From assembly GCF_025847205.1 (NCBI RefSeq), contig NZ_JAOYTH010000003.1:248001-312000 (forward strand): 64,000 bases of DNA, in the 5' to 3' direction. The notes beneath the pieces are model-generated. The model was not told the origin of the DNA. It made no database searches and was given only the letters and a program-made list of their open reading frames with translations. The position numbers were made by a program, and so were the translations under genes. Below, in pieces: positions 55,472 through 64,000 of this stretch (positions are counted from its first letter, which is position 1; every line of letters starts with the position of its first letter). This DNA is from Pararhizobium sp. YC-54 (lineage in GTDB: Bacteria > Pseudomonadota > Alphaproteobacteria > Rhizobiales > Rhizobiaceae).

Positions 55472-56536
55472 TTATGCGTTCTGTTCGGCGTGTTCGCGCC
55501 GGTTATGCCGGATCGACGACCAGAGCGAGACGCCAATCAGGGCAGCGCCGCCAAGACCGGTGATCACTTCCGGGATATGCACCAGCGTCTGGCAGTACAT
55601 GATCACTGAAAGGATCAGGATCGCATAGAAGGCGCCGTGCTCGAGATAGCGATATTCGGCAAGCGTTCCCTTTTCCACCAGCATGATGGTCATCGAGCGC
55701 ACATACATGGCGCCGATGCCAAGCCCGATGGCGATGACGAAGAGGTTCTGCGTCAAGGCGAAGGCGCCGATCACGCCGTCGAAGGAGAAGCTTGCATCCA
55801 GCACTTCAAGATAGATGAAGGCGCCGAGGCCACCCTTTGCCGCTGCGTTCATCGTCTGCTGCGACGCATCAAGCAGGCCGCCGATCACTTCCACCGCAAG
55901 GAAAGTCAAGAGGCCGTAGATCGAGCAGTAGACAAAGGTCGTGGCTTCCTCGCCTTCAAGAAAGGACGAGAACACCAGGATCAACAGAAGCACAAAGGCA
56001 ATTTCAACGCCCTTGATCGTCGCGAAGCGTGACATGCCGCGTTCTACTGTCTTGATCCAGTGTACGTCCTTCTCATGGTCGAAGAAGAATTTCAGGCCGA
56101 CCATCATCAGGAAGGTACCGCCGAACGCGGCGATCGGCAGATGCGCCTCGTTCATGATGCGGGCATATTCTTCCGGACGCGAGGCGGCCAGCACAAGCGC
56201 ATCGATCGGCCCGATGTTAGCCGCAATCACGACGATCAGCAGCGGGAAGACGATACGCATACCGAATACAGCAATGATGATACCCCAGGTGAGGAACCGC
56301 TGCTGCCAGACCGGCGTCATCTCCTTGAGCTTGTTGGCGTTGACGATGGCGTTGTCGAAGGAAAGCGAGATCTCCAGTACGGCAAGGACCGTACAGACGA
56401 AGAAGACAGTGGCCATGCCGCCGATCGTTCCGGTGGTCGTCCAGCCGAGCCAGGCGCCGAGCGCAAGGCCTGCCGCCGTGACGATGAAGGCCCATTTGAA
56501 GTAGCCGAATGACGATGTCTGGGGAGTGGTTGTCAT
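55472..56536 (-). CDS. DUF475 / TerC-superfamily membrane protein
   Basis: A 354-residue inner-membrane protein with about nine helices. The TerC-like signatures are LEISLSFDNAIVNANKL near residue 60 and LEVLDASFSFDGVIGAFAL near residue 245, whose Asp residues in SFDN and SFDG are thought to bind metal. Family members are linked to tellurite resistance and, in other branches, to manganese export and membrane stress. The ATG at 56536 (MTTTPQTSSFGYFKWAF) is chosen over 56605. Its upstream region holds a structured leader with a terminator-like hairpin. Confidence 0.9.
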   Translation of the reverse strand: MTTTPQTSSFGYFKWAFIVTAAGLALGAWLGWTTTGTIGGMATVFFVCTVLAVLEISLSFDNAIVNANKLKEMTPVWQQRFLTWGIIIAVFGMRIVFPLLIVVIAANIGPIDALVLAASRPEEYARIMNEAHLPIAAFGGTFLMMVGLKFFFDHEKDVHWIKTVERGMSRFATIKGVEIAFVLLLILVFSSFLEGEEATTFVYCSIYGLLTFLAVEVIGGLLDASQQTMNAAAKGGLGAFIYLEVLDASFSFDGVIGAFALTQNLFVIAIGLGIGAMYVRSMTIMLVEKGTLAEYRYLEHGAFYAILILSVIMYCQTLVHIPEVITGLGGAALIGVSLWSSIRHNRREHAEQNA

Positions 56537-56585
56537 GGCCGCACCTCCGATCCGGTAAGGCTGGAGGAAATGGCTGAATAAACGG

Positions 56586-56615
56586 AAAAATCCCGCATGC
56601 CACAATAGGCATGCG
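56586..56615 (-). terminator. Terminator-like hairpin before the DUF475 gene
   Basis: On the minus strand CGCATGCC-TATTGT-GGCATGCG forms a perfect 8-bp stem followed by GGA and TTTTT. It is 50 bases before the DUF475 start and 160 bases after the 104-residue gene, so it is either the latter's terminator or a leader attenuator. Confidence 0.6.
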
Positions 56616-56671
56616 AAGAACGCATGAGGTGGAGTTTCATTTGCTAATAGTCCGCCGGCTTATTTGCGGGT

Positions 56672-56725
56672 TGATACCGACATCACGAGAGCGCCGTAAA
56701 TTCTCGCCAGAGGGGCCCGGTATCA
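56672..56725 (-). promoter_or_regulatory. Structured leader element before the DUF475 gene
   Basis: TGATACCG (56672-56679) and CGGTATCA (56718-56725) form a perfect 8-bp closing stem around 38 bases. Inside, CGAGA (56686-56690) can pair with TCTCG (56702-56706). Read on the minus strand it precedes the terminator-like hairpin, the layout of an aptamer plus expression platform. No known riboswitch consensus is recognised. Confidence 0.4.
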
Positions 56726-56774
56726 GGTTTGCTCAGCAGGCGTGTTTAAATGCCCTGCACTGCGGAGTCCCTGC

Positions 56775-57089
56775 TTACTTAGCAAGCCTTCGGCCAAGGT
56801 CAAGGCAAAGTGCTTCACCTTTTACCGTAAGTTTGAAATGCGTTCTCTGCGTACGGGTCTGACGCTGCGTGATTTCGATCGGCGCGTCCGGCCCGGCGAA
56901 CTGGTTGATCTCTCGCAGGACGAGGGCATGGGCGATGCCGAAAAGCTTTGCGAAGGTGCGGCTGTCACTGGCTATGCCGCGGGCTATGGCCGCGACGATC
57001 CCTGCTGTCAGTGGCGACAACTGGTTGTCCTGCTGGCGGAGTGCTTCGACAAGAGCAGGGAAATCCACTTCAGAAGGGACCTCTGGCAT
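56775..57089 (-). CDS. Hypothetical protein coupled to the FdhF-like oxidoreductase
   Basis: A 104-residue soluble protein starting MPEVPSEVDFPALVEALRQQ, with a helix-rich N-terminal half (LTAGIVAAIARGIASDSRTFAKLFGIAHALVLREIN in parts) and a C-terminal half with TQRTHFKLTVKGEAL. No family is recognised. Its ATG shares one base with the stop of the molybdoenzyme gene (TGATG), so it should be translated by reinitiation and act with that enzyme, perhaps as a small accessory or maturation subunit. The FdhD-type sulfurtransferase motif is absent. Confidence 0.7.
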   Translation of the reverse strand: MPEVPSEVDFPALVEALRQQDNQLSPLTAGIVAAIARGIASDSRTFAKLFGIAHALVLREINQFAGPDAPIEITQRQTRTQRTHFKLTVKGEALCLDLGRRLAK

Positions 57090-59398
57090 CAGGCCGCTTC
57101 TGCCGTCGCAGCTTTTGTGCGGAACGATACCATGATCGATTTCGATGTCGGCGTGTCGCTCTCATCACCGGCGCTTGACAGGGGAACGAGCACGTTGAGT
57201 TCCGGATAGTAGCCGGCAACACAGCCGCGCGGAATGTCGTAGGGCACCAGCCGGAAATCGCTGGCGATGCGGGCCACACCGTCGTCATGCCTGCCGATCA
57301 CGTCGGCACGGTCGCCGGCTTCTGCGCCGATTTCAGCCAGGTCGGCCGGGTTGATGAAGACGACGTTGCGCTCGCCGTAAACACCGCGATAGCGATCGTC
57401 CATGCCGTAGATCGTCGTGTTGTACTGATCGTGCGAGCGGAAGGTTTGCAGTACGAAGACGCCGTCCTGATCGCGGGCGACCTGATGCTCGACGGCGTCT
57501 GGAAGCGGCCCGGTCCAGAAGGTGGCGCGACCCGTCGGCGTTTCCCATTCGCGGTGAGAAGCAGCATTGCGCAGGTGGAAGCCGCGCGGCTTGCGGACGC
57601 GTTCGTTGTAGTTCTCAAAGCCGGGGATGACATTGGCGATATGATCGCGGATCAGGTCGTAGTCGTCGGCAAGGGCTGCCCAATCGACCTTTGCCGAGCC
57701 GACGGTGGCGGCCGCGATGCCGGCGATGATCGCCACTTCCGAGCGCAATTCCGGTGACGCCGGTTTGTTGATGCCGCCGGAACCATGCACCATGCTCATC
57801 GAATCCTCGACGGTGACGATCTGGCTGACGCCTTTCGAGTTCCGGTCGATCTCGGTGCGGCCGAGGCAGGGCAGGACGAAGCTGACCTCGCCCGGCATCA
57901 GATGCGAATGATTGAGCTTGGTGGCGATGTTGACCGTCAGTTTCTGCGTGGACAACGCTTTCGCGATGATCGGGCTGTCGGGCGTGGCGCGGGCGAAATT
58001 GCCGCCAAGACCAATGAAGGCCTTTGCCGAGCCATCCAGCATGGCGCCGATCGCAGCGAGCACATTATGACCCTCCTTGCGCGGCGCCTCGAAAGCGAAT
58101 TCGTTTTCCAGCGCATCGAGAAACGCCGCCGGCGGTTTCTCATTGATGCCGACGGTGCGATCGCCCTGCACGTTGGAATGGCCGCGTACCGGGCAGAGGC
58201 CGGCGCCGGGCTTGCCGATATTGCCGCGCAGCATCATGAAGTTGGCGATCTCGCGGATGGTGATGACCGAATGCCGGTGCTGCGTCACGCCCATCGCCCA
58301 GGTGCAGATCACCCGTTCTGCCCCGAGATAGATATCGGCCGCGCGTTCGATCGCGAGCCGCGTCAGGCCCGACTGGTCCTCGATTTCATCCCATGTGGTT
58401 GCGTCGACGGCGGCGCGATAGGCTTCGACGTCCGCCGTGTGCTGGCGGAGAAACGCGTGGTCGAGAACGGACGGCAGACCGGCTGCGAGGGCTGCGTCAT
58501 CGGCTGCGAAAACCGCTTTCGCCATGCCGCGCACCGCCGCCATGTCACCGCCGAGCCTGGGCTGGAAATAGTCGCTGGCAATGTCGGTCGAACCGCCACG
58601 CAGCATTTCCAGCTTGTCCTGCGGGTCGGCGAAGCGTTCCAGCCCGCGTTCGCGCACGGGATTGAACACCGCGATCTTCGCACCGCGTTCGGCGGCGCGG
58701 CGCAGATCGCCGAGCATGCGCGGATGGTTGGTGCCGGGGTTCTGGCCAATGACGAAGATGGCATCGGCCTTCTCGAAATCTTCGAGCAGCACCGTGCCCT
58801 TGCCGACACCGACCGCCTGTTTCATGGCGATGCCGCTTGCCTCATGGCACATGTTGGAGCAATCGGGAAAATTGTTGGTACCATAGAGCCGGACGAACAG
58901 CTGGTAGAGAAAGGCTGCTTCGTTCGAGGCACGGCCGGACGTGTAGAATTCCGCACGGTCCGGCGTGTCGAAGCTGTTGAGGATGGCGCCGATCTCGGCA
59001 AAGGCGGCCTCCCAGCTGACGCGGACATAGGTGTCGGCCGTGCGGTCGTAGCGCATGGGATGGGTGAGCCGGCCCTGCTGCTCCAGTTCGAAATCGCTCC
59101 AGGATTGGAGGGCGGTCACGCTATGGGCGGCGAAGAAATCGGGCGGCGTGCGCTTCTCGGTCGCTTCCCAGGCAACGGCCTTGACGCCGTTTTCGCAGAA
59201 TTCGAACGAGGATCCATGCTCCGGGTCGCCCCAGGCGCAGCCGGGGCAGTCGAAGCCGTCCGGCTGGTTGGCTTTCAGCAAGGCGCGGGCACCCGAAAGC
59301 GGCGAGCCGCTTTCCAGAAGCCGTTTGCCGCAGCTTTTCAACGCACCCCAGCCGCCTGCTGCACTGGAAGGTTTGCCGATGAAAACAGTCTTGCCCAT
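57089..59398 (-). CDS. FdhF/YdeP-family molybdopterin oxidoreductase
   Basis: A 769-residue protein. It begins MGKTVFIGKPSSAAGGWGAL; frames going to 59695 overlap a divergent promoter and are rejected. Near residue 50 FDCPGCAWGDPEH and FEFCENG give a partial Fe-S cysteine set. The molybdopterin domain follows with FYTSGRASNEAAFLYQLFVRLYG in parts, GQNPGTNHPRMLGDLRRA and a C-terminal cofactor-binding domain with YYPELNVLVPL. This matches the formate-dehydrogenase-like alpha subunit group (YdeP), often linked to acid or aromatic stress. There is no selenocysteine. Its real substrate is unknown. Confidence 0.9.
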   Translation of the reverse strand: MGKTVFIGKPSSAAGGWGALKSCGKRLLESGSPLSGARALLKANQPDGFDCPGCAWGDPEHGSSFEFCENGVKAVAWEATEKRTPPDFFAAHSVTALQSWSDFELEQQGRLTHPMRYDRTADTYVRVSWEAAFAEIGAILNSFDTPDRAEFYTSGRASNEAAFLYQLFVRLYGTNNFPDCSNMCHEASGIAMKQAVGVGKGTVLLEDFEKADAIFVIGQNPGTNHPRMLGDLRRAAERGAKIAVFNPVRERGLERFADPQDKLEMLRGGSTDIASDYFQPRLGGDMAAVRGMAKAVFAADDAALAAGLPSVLDHAFLRQHTADVEAYRAAVDATTWDEIEDQSGLTRLAIERAADIYLGAERVICTWAMGVTQHRHSVITIREIANFMMLRGNIGKPGAGLCPVRGHSNVQGDRTVGINEKPPAAFLDALENEFAFEAPRKEGHNVLAAIGAMLDGSAKAFIGLGGNFARATPDSPIIAKALSTQKLTVNIATKLNHSHLMPGEVSFVLPCLGRTEIDRNSKGVSQIVTVEDSMSMVHGSGGINKPASPELRSEVAIIAGIAAATVGSAKVDWAALADDYDLIRDHIANVIPGFENYNERVRKPRGFHLRNAASHREWETPTGRATFWTGPLPDAVEHQVARDQDGVFVLQTFRSHDQYNTTIYGMDDRYRGVYGERNVVFINPADLAEIGAEAGDRADVIGRHDDGVARIASDFRLVPYDIPRGCVAGYYPELNVLVPLSSAGDESDTPTSKSIMVSFRTKAATAEAA

Positions 59399-59665
59399 GA
59401 ACGTACAAATCCCCGGCCGCAGCCGATAGAAGAAACCATAGTGAAAATCCGATATGCGAAGGCTTCTGATGGAATTTCTCCATTCAATCAAGGTCCTCCC
59501 TCGCATATGGCGATAGGAGATTTCTATCGCAGTGCAGGTCAATAGAAGATCCGGGACATGCGGCACCTTCTGGCATTCCAATTGTTGATGGACCCATGCT
59601 TTTTCGCGACTGGATCGCCCGGCCGGAATGTGCGACTGGCACGCATCTCCGCCGGAACCGATGCC

Positions 59666-60580
59666 ATGACTGCCGAAACAGCGCCTATTGCCCACTCATC
59701 GAACGCCGCCCGCAATGGCGTCCTGATCATGCTGCTCGGCATGCTGATGTTTTCACTCAACGACGTCATGGGCAAATGGCTGGTCTCGACCTATTCCGTC
59801 AGCCAGCTGATGACGATCCGCAGCATCGCGGCGCTGATCGTGCTGACGCCGTTTTTCATCAAGCGCGGCTGGCGCAGCCTGATCCAGGTCGACCGGCCGC
59901 GGCTGCATGCCCTGCGGTCCCTGCTGTTCGCCGTCGATGCGTCCGCCTTCTATTTCGCGGTTGCCTATATGCCGCTGGCCGACGCGATGACCTATTGGCT
60001 GGCGGCTCCGATCTATGTCGCGGCGGCCTCGCCGTTCCTTTTGGGTGAGAAAGTAGGTTGGCGGCGGTGGACGGCGATCCTGATCGGTTTTGCCGGGGTG
60101 ATCGTCGCGCTTGAACCCTCATCCAAGAGCTTTTCCCTGCCGGCGTTGATTGCCCTGGTCGGCAGCGCCGCTTTCGCCTTTGCGCTTCTGCTTGGGCGGA
60201 CGCTGCGCGCGACGCCGGATACGACGTTGATCTTCTGGCAGTTGAGTGGCGCGCTGATCTTTTCGCTGGTTGGCGTCGGCGCCAATACGGCCGGCTGGGC
60301 GCCGCTGGACATGCAGGCAGTGCTCTGCCTCAGCCTGCTGGGCATCGTTGCCATGCTCGCGCATATCCTCGTCAGCCGATCGCTGAAGCTTGCGGATGCG
60401 GCAACCGTCGTGCCGCTGCAATATACGCTTTTGTTCTGGGCGGTGGTGTTCGGCTGGATCTTCTTCGGCGATACGCCGCGCTGGACCGTGATCGTCGGCG
60501 CCGCCTTGATCGTCGCCTCCGGCCTGTTCATCTTCTTCCGCGAACAGCAGCTGAAGCGCCGGGGCGGGATCAAGGAATAG
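59666..60580 (+). CDS. EamA/DMT family transporter
   Basis: A 304-residue membrane protein with ten predicted helices in two EamA repeats, starting MTAETAPIAHSSNAARNG and MLMFSLNDVMGKWLVSTYSVSQL. WLAAPIYVAAASPFLLGEKVGWRRW ends the first repeat and YTLLFWAVVFGWIFFGDTPRW ends the second. Such proteins export amino acids or other metabolites. The ATG at 59666 is preferred over the long upstream frame. The gene ends 2 bases from the convergent SMP-30 gene. Confidence 0.9.
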   Translation: MTAETAPIAHSSNAARNGVLIMLLGMLMFSLNDVMGKWLVSTYSVSQLMTIRSIAALIVLTPFFIKRGWRSLIQVDRPRLHALRSLLFAVDASAFYFAVAYMPLADAMTYWLAAPIYVAAASPFLLGEKVGWRRWTAILIGFAGVIVALEPSSKSFSLPALIALVGSAAFAFALLLGRTLRATPDTTLIFWQLSGALIFSLVGVGANTAGWAPLDMQAVLCLSLLGIVAMLAHILVSRSLKLADAATVVPLQYTLLFWAVVFGWIFFGDTPRWTVIVGAALIVASGLFIFFREQQLKRRGGIKE

Positions 60581-60582
60581 TT

Positions 60583-61494
60583 TTAAGGCCGCTGGACGCC
60601 GGTCGCCGTCACGTAGATCGAATAGACCGACTGCGTCGCGGTAATGAACAGCCGGTTACGGCGCGGACCGCCGAAGGTGAGGTTCGAGACGCCCTGTGGG
60701 ATGCGTATCTTGCCGAGCAGCGTGCCATCCGAGGAAAAACAATGCACCGCATGGCCGCCGCTGGTCCAGAGATTGCCGTTGGTATCCAGGCGAAATCCGT
60801 CGGGGCGCCCCTCGTCGAGATGGCAGAAGACACCGGAATTGGTCAGGCGCGTGCCTTCCACATCGTAGACACGGATATGGGCCGGCGCCGTGTCATCCGG
60901 ATTGGTGCCGCTGTCGGCGACATAGAGCTTGGTTTCACCGGGCGAGAAGGCAAGGCCGTTCGGCTGGAGGAAATCGCTGGCGGCGGCGCTCAGCTCTCCG
61001 GTCACCGGATCGAGCCGGTAGACACTGCGCCTGGCCTGCTCGGGGGCTGACTTGTAACCCTCATAGTCCGACAGAATGCCGTAGGTCGGATCGCTGAACC
61101 AGATGCTGCCGTCGGAGCGCACGACGACGTCATTGGGCGAGTTCAGCCGCTTACCCTCAAAGCTGTCGGCAAGAACGGTGATCGAGCCGTCGGTTTCCGT
61201 GCGGGTGACACGGCGGGTGCCGTGTTCGCAGGAGATCAACCGCCCCTGCCGGTCGCGCGTATGGCCATTGGCGAAGTTCGAGGGCGTGCGATAGACCGAG
61301 ACGCCGCCGTCGGGCACCCAGCGCAACATGCGCTGGTTGGGAATATCGCTCCACAAAAGCTGCTGCGCATCATCGAACCAGACCGGTCCCTCGGCCCAGC
61401 GGCAGCCGGAATAGAGCTCTTCGAGAACGGCGCTGCCGACAATGAGTGAGCGGAAGCGCGGATCATGGATTTCGTAAAGCGATGGACTGGGCAT
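60583..61494 (-). CDS. SMP-30/gluconolactonase/LRE family protein
   Basis: A 303-residue six-bladed beta-propeller. Metal ligands are seen in CRWAEGPVWFDD (Glu), NSPNDVVVRSDGSIWFSDP (Asn/Asp) and KLYVADSGT (Asp). The C-terminal VSNLTFGGPRRNRLFITATQSVYSI is the standard end. It should hydrolyse sugar lactones (gluconolactone or xylonolactone type) in the cytosol. The ATG at 61494 (MPSPSLYEIHDPRF) is chosen; the frame to 61620 enters the repeat region. Confidence 0.9.
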   Translation of the reverse strand: MPSPSLYEIHDPRFRSLIVGSAVLEELYSGCRWAEGPVWFDDAQQLLWSDIPNQRMLRWVPDGGVSVYRTPSNFANGHTRDRQGRLISCEHGTRRVTRTETDGSITVLADSFEGKRLNSPNDVVVRSDGSIWFSDPTYGILSDYEGYKSAPEQARRSVYRLDPVTGELSAAASDFLQPNGLAFSPGETKLYVADSGTNPDDTAPAHIRVYDVEGTRLTNSGVFCHLDEGRPDGFRLDTNGNLWTSGGHAVHCFSSDGTLLGKIRIPQGVSNLTFGGPRRNRLFITATQSVYSIYVTATGVQRP

Positions 61495-61614
61495 GATCGC
61501 GCTCCGGATGTGTTGCTTGCTCGGCGCTGCGCGTCCGGCTTTCGGGGAGACTACCGTATAAATTTCGGAACTGAAATTGGTTGGTGGAGAAAATCGAGAT
61601 TTGGCGGTGTGCGG

Positions 61615-61765
61615 TTCCACCCCCCTCTGTCACTTCGTGACATCTCCCCCTCAAGGGGGGAGATCATTCTTTTCCCGCTGTCGCTGCCGATTTCATGGCA
61701 GAGCGCTTGCGGTCAATCTCCCCCCTTGAGGGGGAGATGTCCCGGAGGGACAGAGGGGGGTGTCC
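61615..61765. repeat. Long imperfect inverted repeat (intergenic palindromic element)
   Basis: The left arm (about 61615-61664: CACCCCCCTCTGTC, GACATCTCCCCCTCAAGG) and the right arm (about 61716-61765, opposite orientation) are nearly identical over about 50 bases, with roughly five differences, separated by about 50 bases. Each arm contains its own smaller palindrome (ATCTCCCCC...GGGGGAGAT). It resembles the palindromic intergenic elements scattered through rhizobial genomes. It lies between the SMP-30 gene and the ATPase gene. Confidence 0.8.
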
Positions 61766-61782
61766 CGGAAACAGTCTATCCG

Positions 61783-63384
<1,602 letters not shown>

Positions 63385-63385
63385 G

Positions 63386-64000
63386 TCAGCGGTCCTTCGG
63401 ATCGAGCGCATCGCGCAGGCCGTCGCCGGCAAAGTTCAGCGAGAACAGGGTGAGGACGAAGAAGATCGCCGGGAAGATCAGAAGCCACGGCGCCGACTGG
63501 ATGTTGTTGGCACCTTCGGCGATCAGCGCGCCCCAGCTTGTCAGCGGCGCCTGGACGCCGAGGCCGAGGAAGGAGAGGAAGCTTTCCAGCAGGATCACCT
63601 TCGGCACCACGACGGTGACGAAGACGACGACCGGGCCGATGGTGTTGGGGATGATGTGGCGGCGGATGATCTGCCAGTCGGTCAGCCCGAGCGCTTGCGC
63701 CGCACCGATGAACTCGCGCCGTTTCAAGGCCAATGTCTGGCCACGGACGATGCGCGCCATGTCCAGCCATTCCACCGCGCCGATGACGAGGAAGATCAGG
63801 ATGAACGAGCGGCCGAAGAACACGACGAGCACGACGACGAGAAAGACGAAAGGCAGCGAATAGAGGATTTCGACGAACCGCATCATGACATTGTCGATGC
63901 GGCCGCCGACATAGCCGGAGGTTGCGCCATAAAGCACGCCGATCGAGAGCGAAACGAGGCTGGCGAGCAAGCCAACGGCGATCGAGATCTGGCCGCCGAG
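63386..64000 (-). CDS. Peptide ABC transporter permease, OppC type (partial, 5' end beyond right edge)
   Basis: The minus-strand frame remains open to the end of the window, so the N-terminus is missing. The visible 204 residues start GGQISIAVGLLASLVSLSIG and show four helices, the EAA loop REFIGAAQALGLTDWQIIRRHIIPN, and the usual C-terminus FAGDGLRDALDPKDR. It is the second permease of an OppBCDF-type system whose binding protein and first permease should lie beyond the right edge. Confidence 0.93.
   Translation of the reverse strand, partial: LGGQISIAVGLLASLVSLSIGVLYGATSGYVGGRIDNVMMRFVEILYSLPFVFLVVVLVVFFGRSFILIFLVIGAVEWLDMARIVRGQTLALKRREFIGAAQALGLTDWQIIRRHIIPNTIGPVVVFVTVVVPKVILLESFLSFLGLGVQAPLTSWGALIAEGANNIQSAPWLLIFPAIFFVLTLFSLNFAGDGLRDALDPKDR

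Noticed and set aside
57785..59545. A 586-codon plus-strand frame opposite the FdhF-like gene
   Set aside because: Shadow of the molybdoenzyme gene; no ribosome site and no domain.

Overview
The window is a stretch of a high-GC alphaproteobacterial genome, almost certainly from Rhizobiaceae (Rhizobium, Agrobacterium or Ensifer relatives). Three things support this. The first is the rppH, polysaccharide deacetylase, ctpA, envC-like, rlmH, rsfS, nadD, proA, proB, obgE and rplU-rpmA block. The second is a complete alpha-galactoside (agp-type) transport and hydrolysis locus like that of Sinorhizobium meliloti. The third is the large number of ABC uptake systems. All functional calls come from reading the protein sequences and recalling their families; no database search was run.

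Layout. 1-5.0 kb: an MFS exporter (cut by the left edge), a VOC protein and a DeoR-type repressor, divergent from a polar amino acid (FliY/YecSC-like) ABC importer. 5.0-8.5 kb: a large RTX calcium-binding repeat protein with no type I exporter beside it. 8.6-22.2 kb: conserved housekeeping block for mRNA decapping, cell-wall hydrolase control, ribosome maturation, NAD and proline synthesis, Obg, two GNAT acetyltransferases, L27/L21 and tRNA-Ser(CGA). 22.2-23.2 kb: a sparse stretch with one small gene and a truncated integrase start, probably the remains of an element beside the tRNA. 23.2-34.2 kb: a keto-acid hydratase-like gene and the agp locus (two GH4 glycosidases, binding protein, two permeases, a fused double ATPase, and a divergent AraC activator). 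34.2-41.2 kb: flavin reductase, a D-arginine-dehydrogenase-like oxidase, LysR regulator, M24 peptidase, and glutaryl-CoA dehydrogenase with a CoA transferase. 41.2-41.8 kb: a VapBC-type toxin-antitoxin pair. 41.8-46.8 kb: gabD and gabT (GABA to succinate), divergent from an unusual MerR-XRE-cupin fused regulator and an orphan amino acid binding protein. 46.9-48.6 kb: a second RTX protein and a tiny ORF. 48.6-55.0 kb: a TctDE two-component system, a periplasmic binding protein and the TctCBA tricarboxylate transporter. 55.1-61.5 kb: a small protein, a DUF475/TerC-family membrane protein with a structured leader, a FdhF/YdeP-like molybdoenzyme translationally coupled to a 104-residue unknown, a DMT transporter and an SMP-30 lactonase. 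61.5-64.0 kb: a long inverted repeat and the start of a dipeptide/oligopeptide ABC system that runs off the right edge.

Much of the accessory part is nutrient scavenging: amino acids, alpha-galactosides, tricarboxylates, peptides, GABA and lysine/glutarate breakdown products, each with its own regulator beside it. The most interesting non-routine signals are the structured leader plus terminator before the DUF475 gene, the triple-domain regulator whose start codon is bracketed by a 12-bp inverted repeat, the binding-protein/TctDE/TctCBA arrangement that suggests a periplasmic sensor, and the integrase remnant next to tRNA-Ser. No clearly new multi-gene system was identified.
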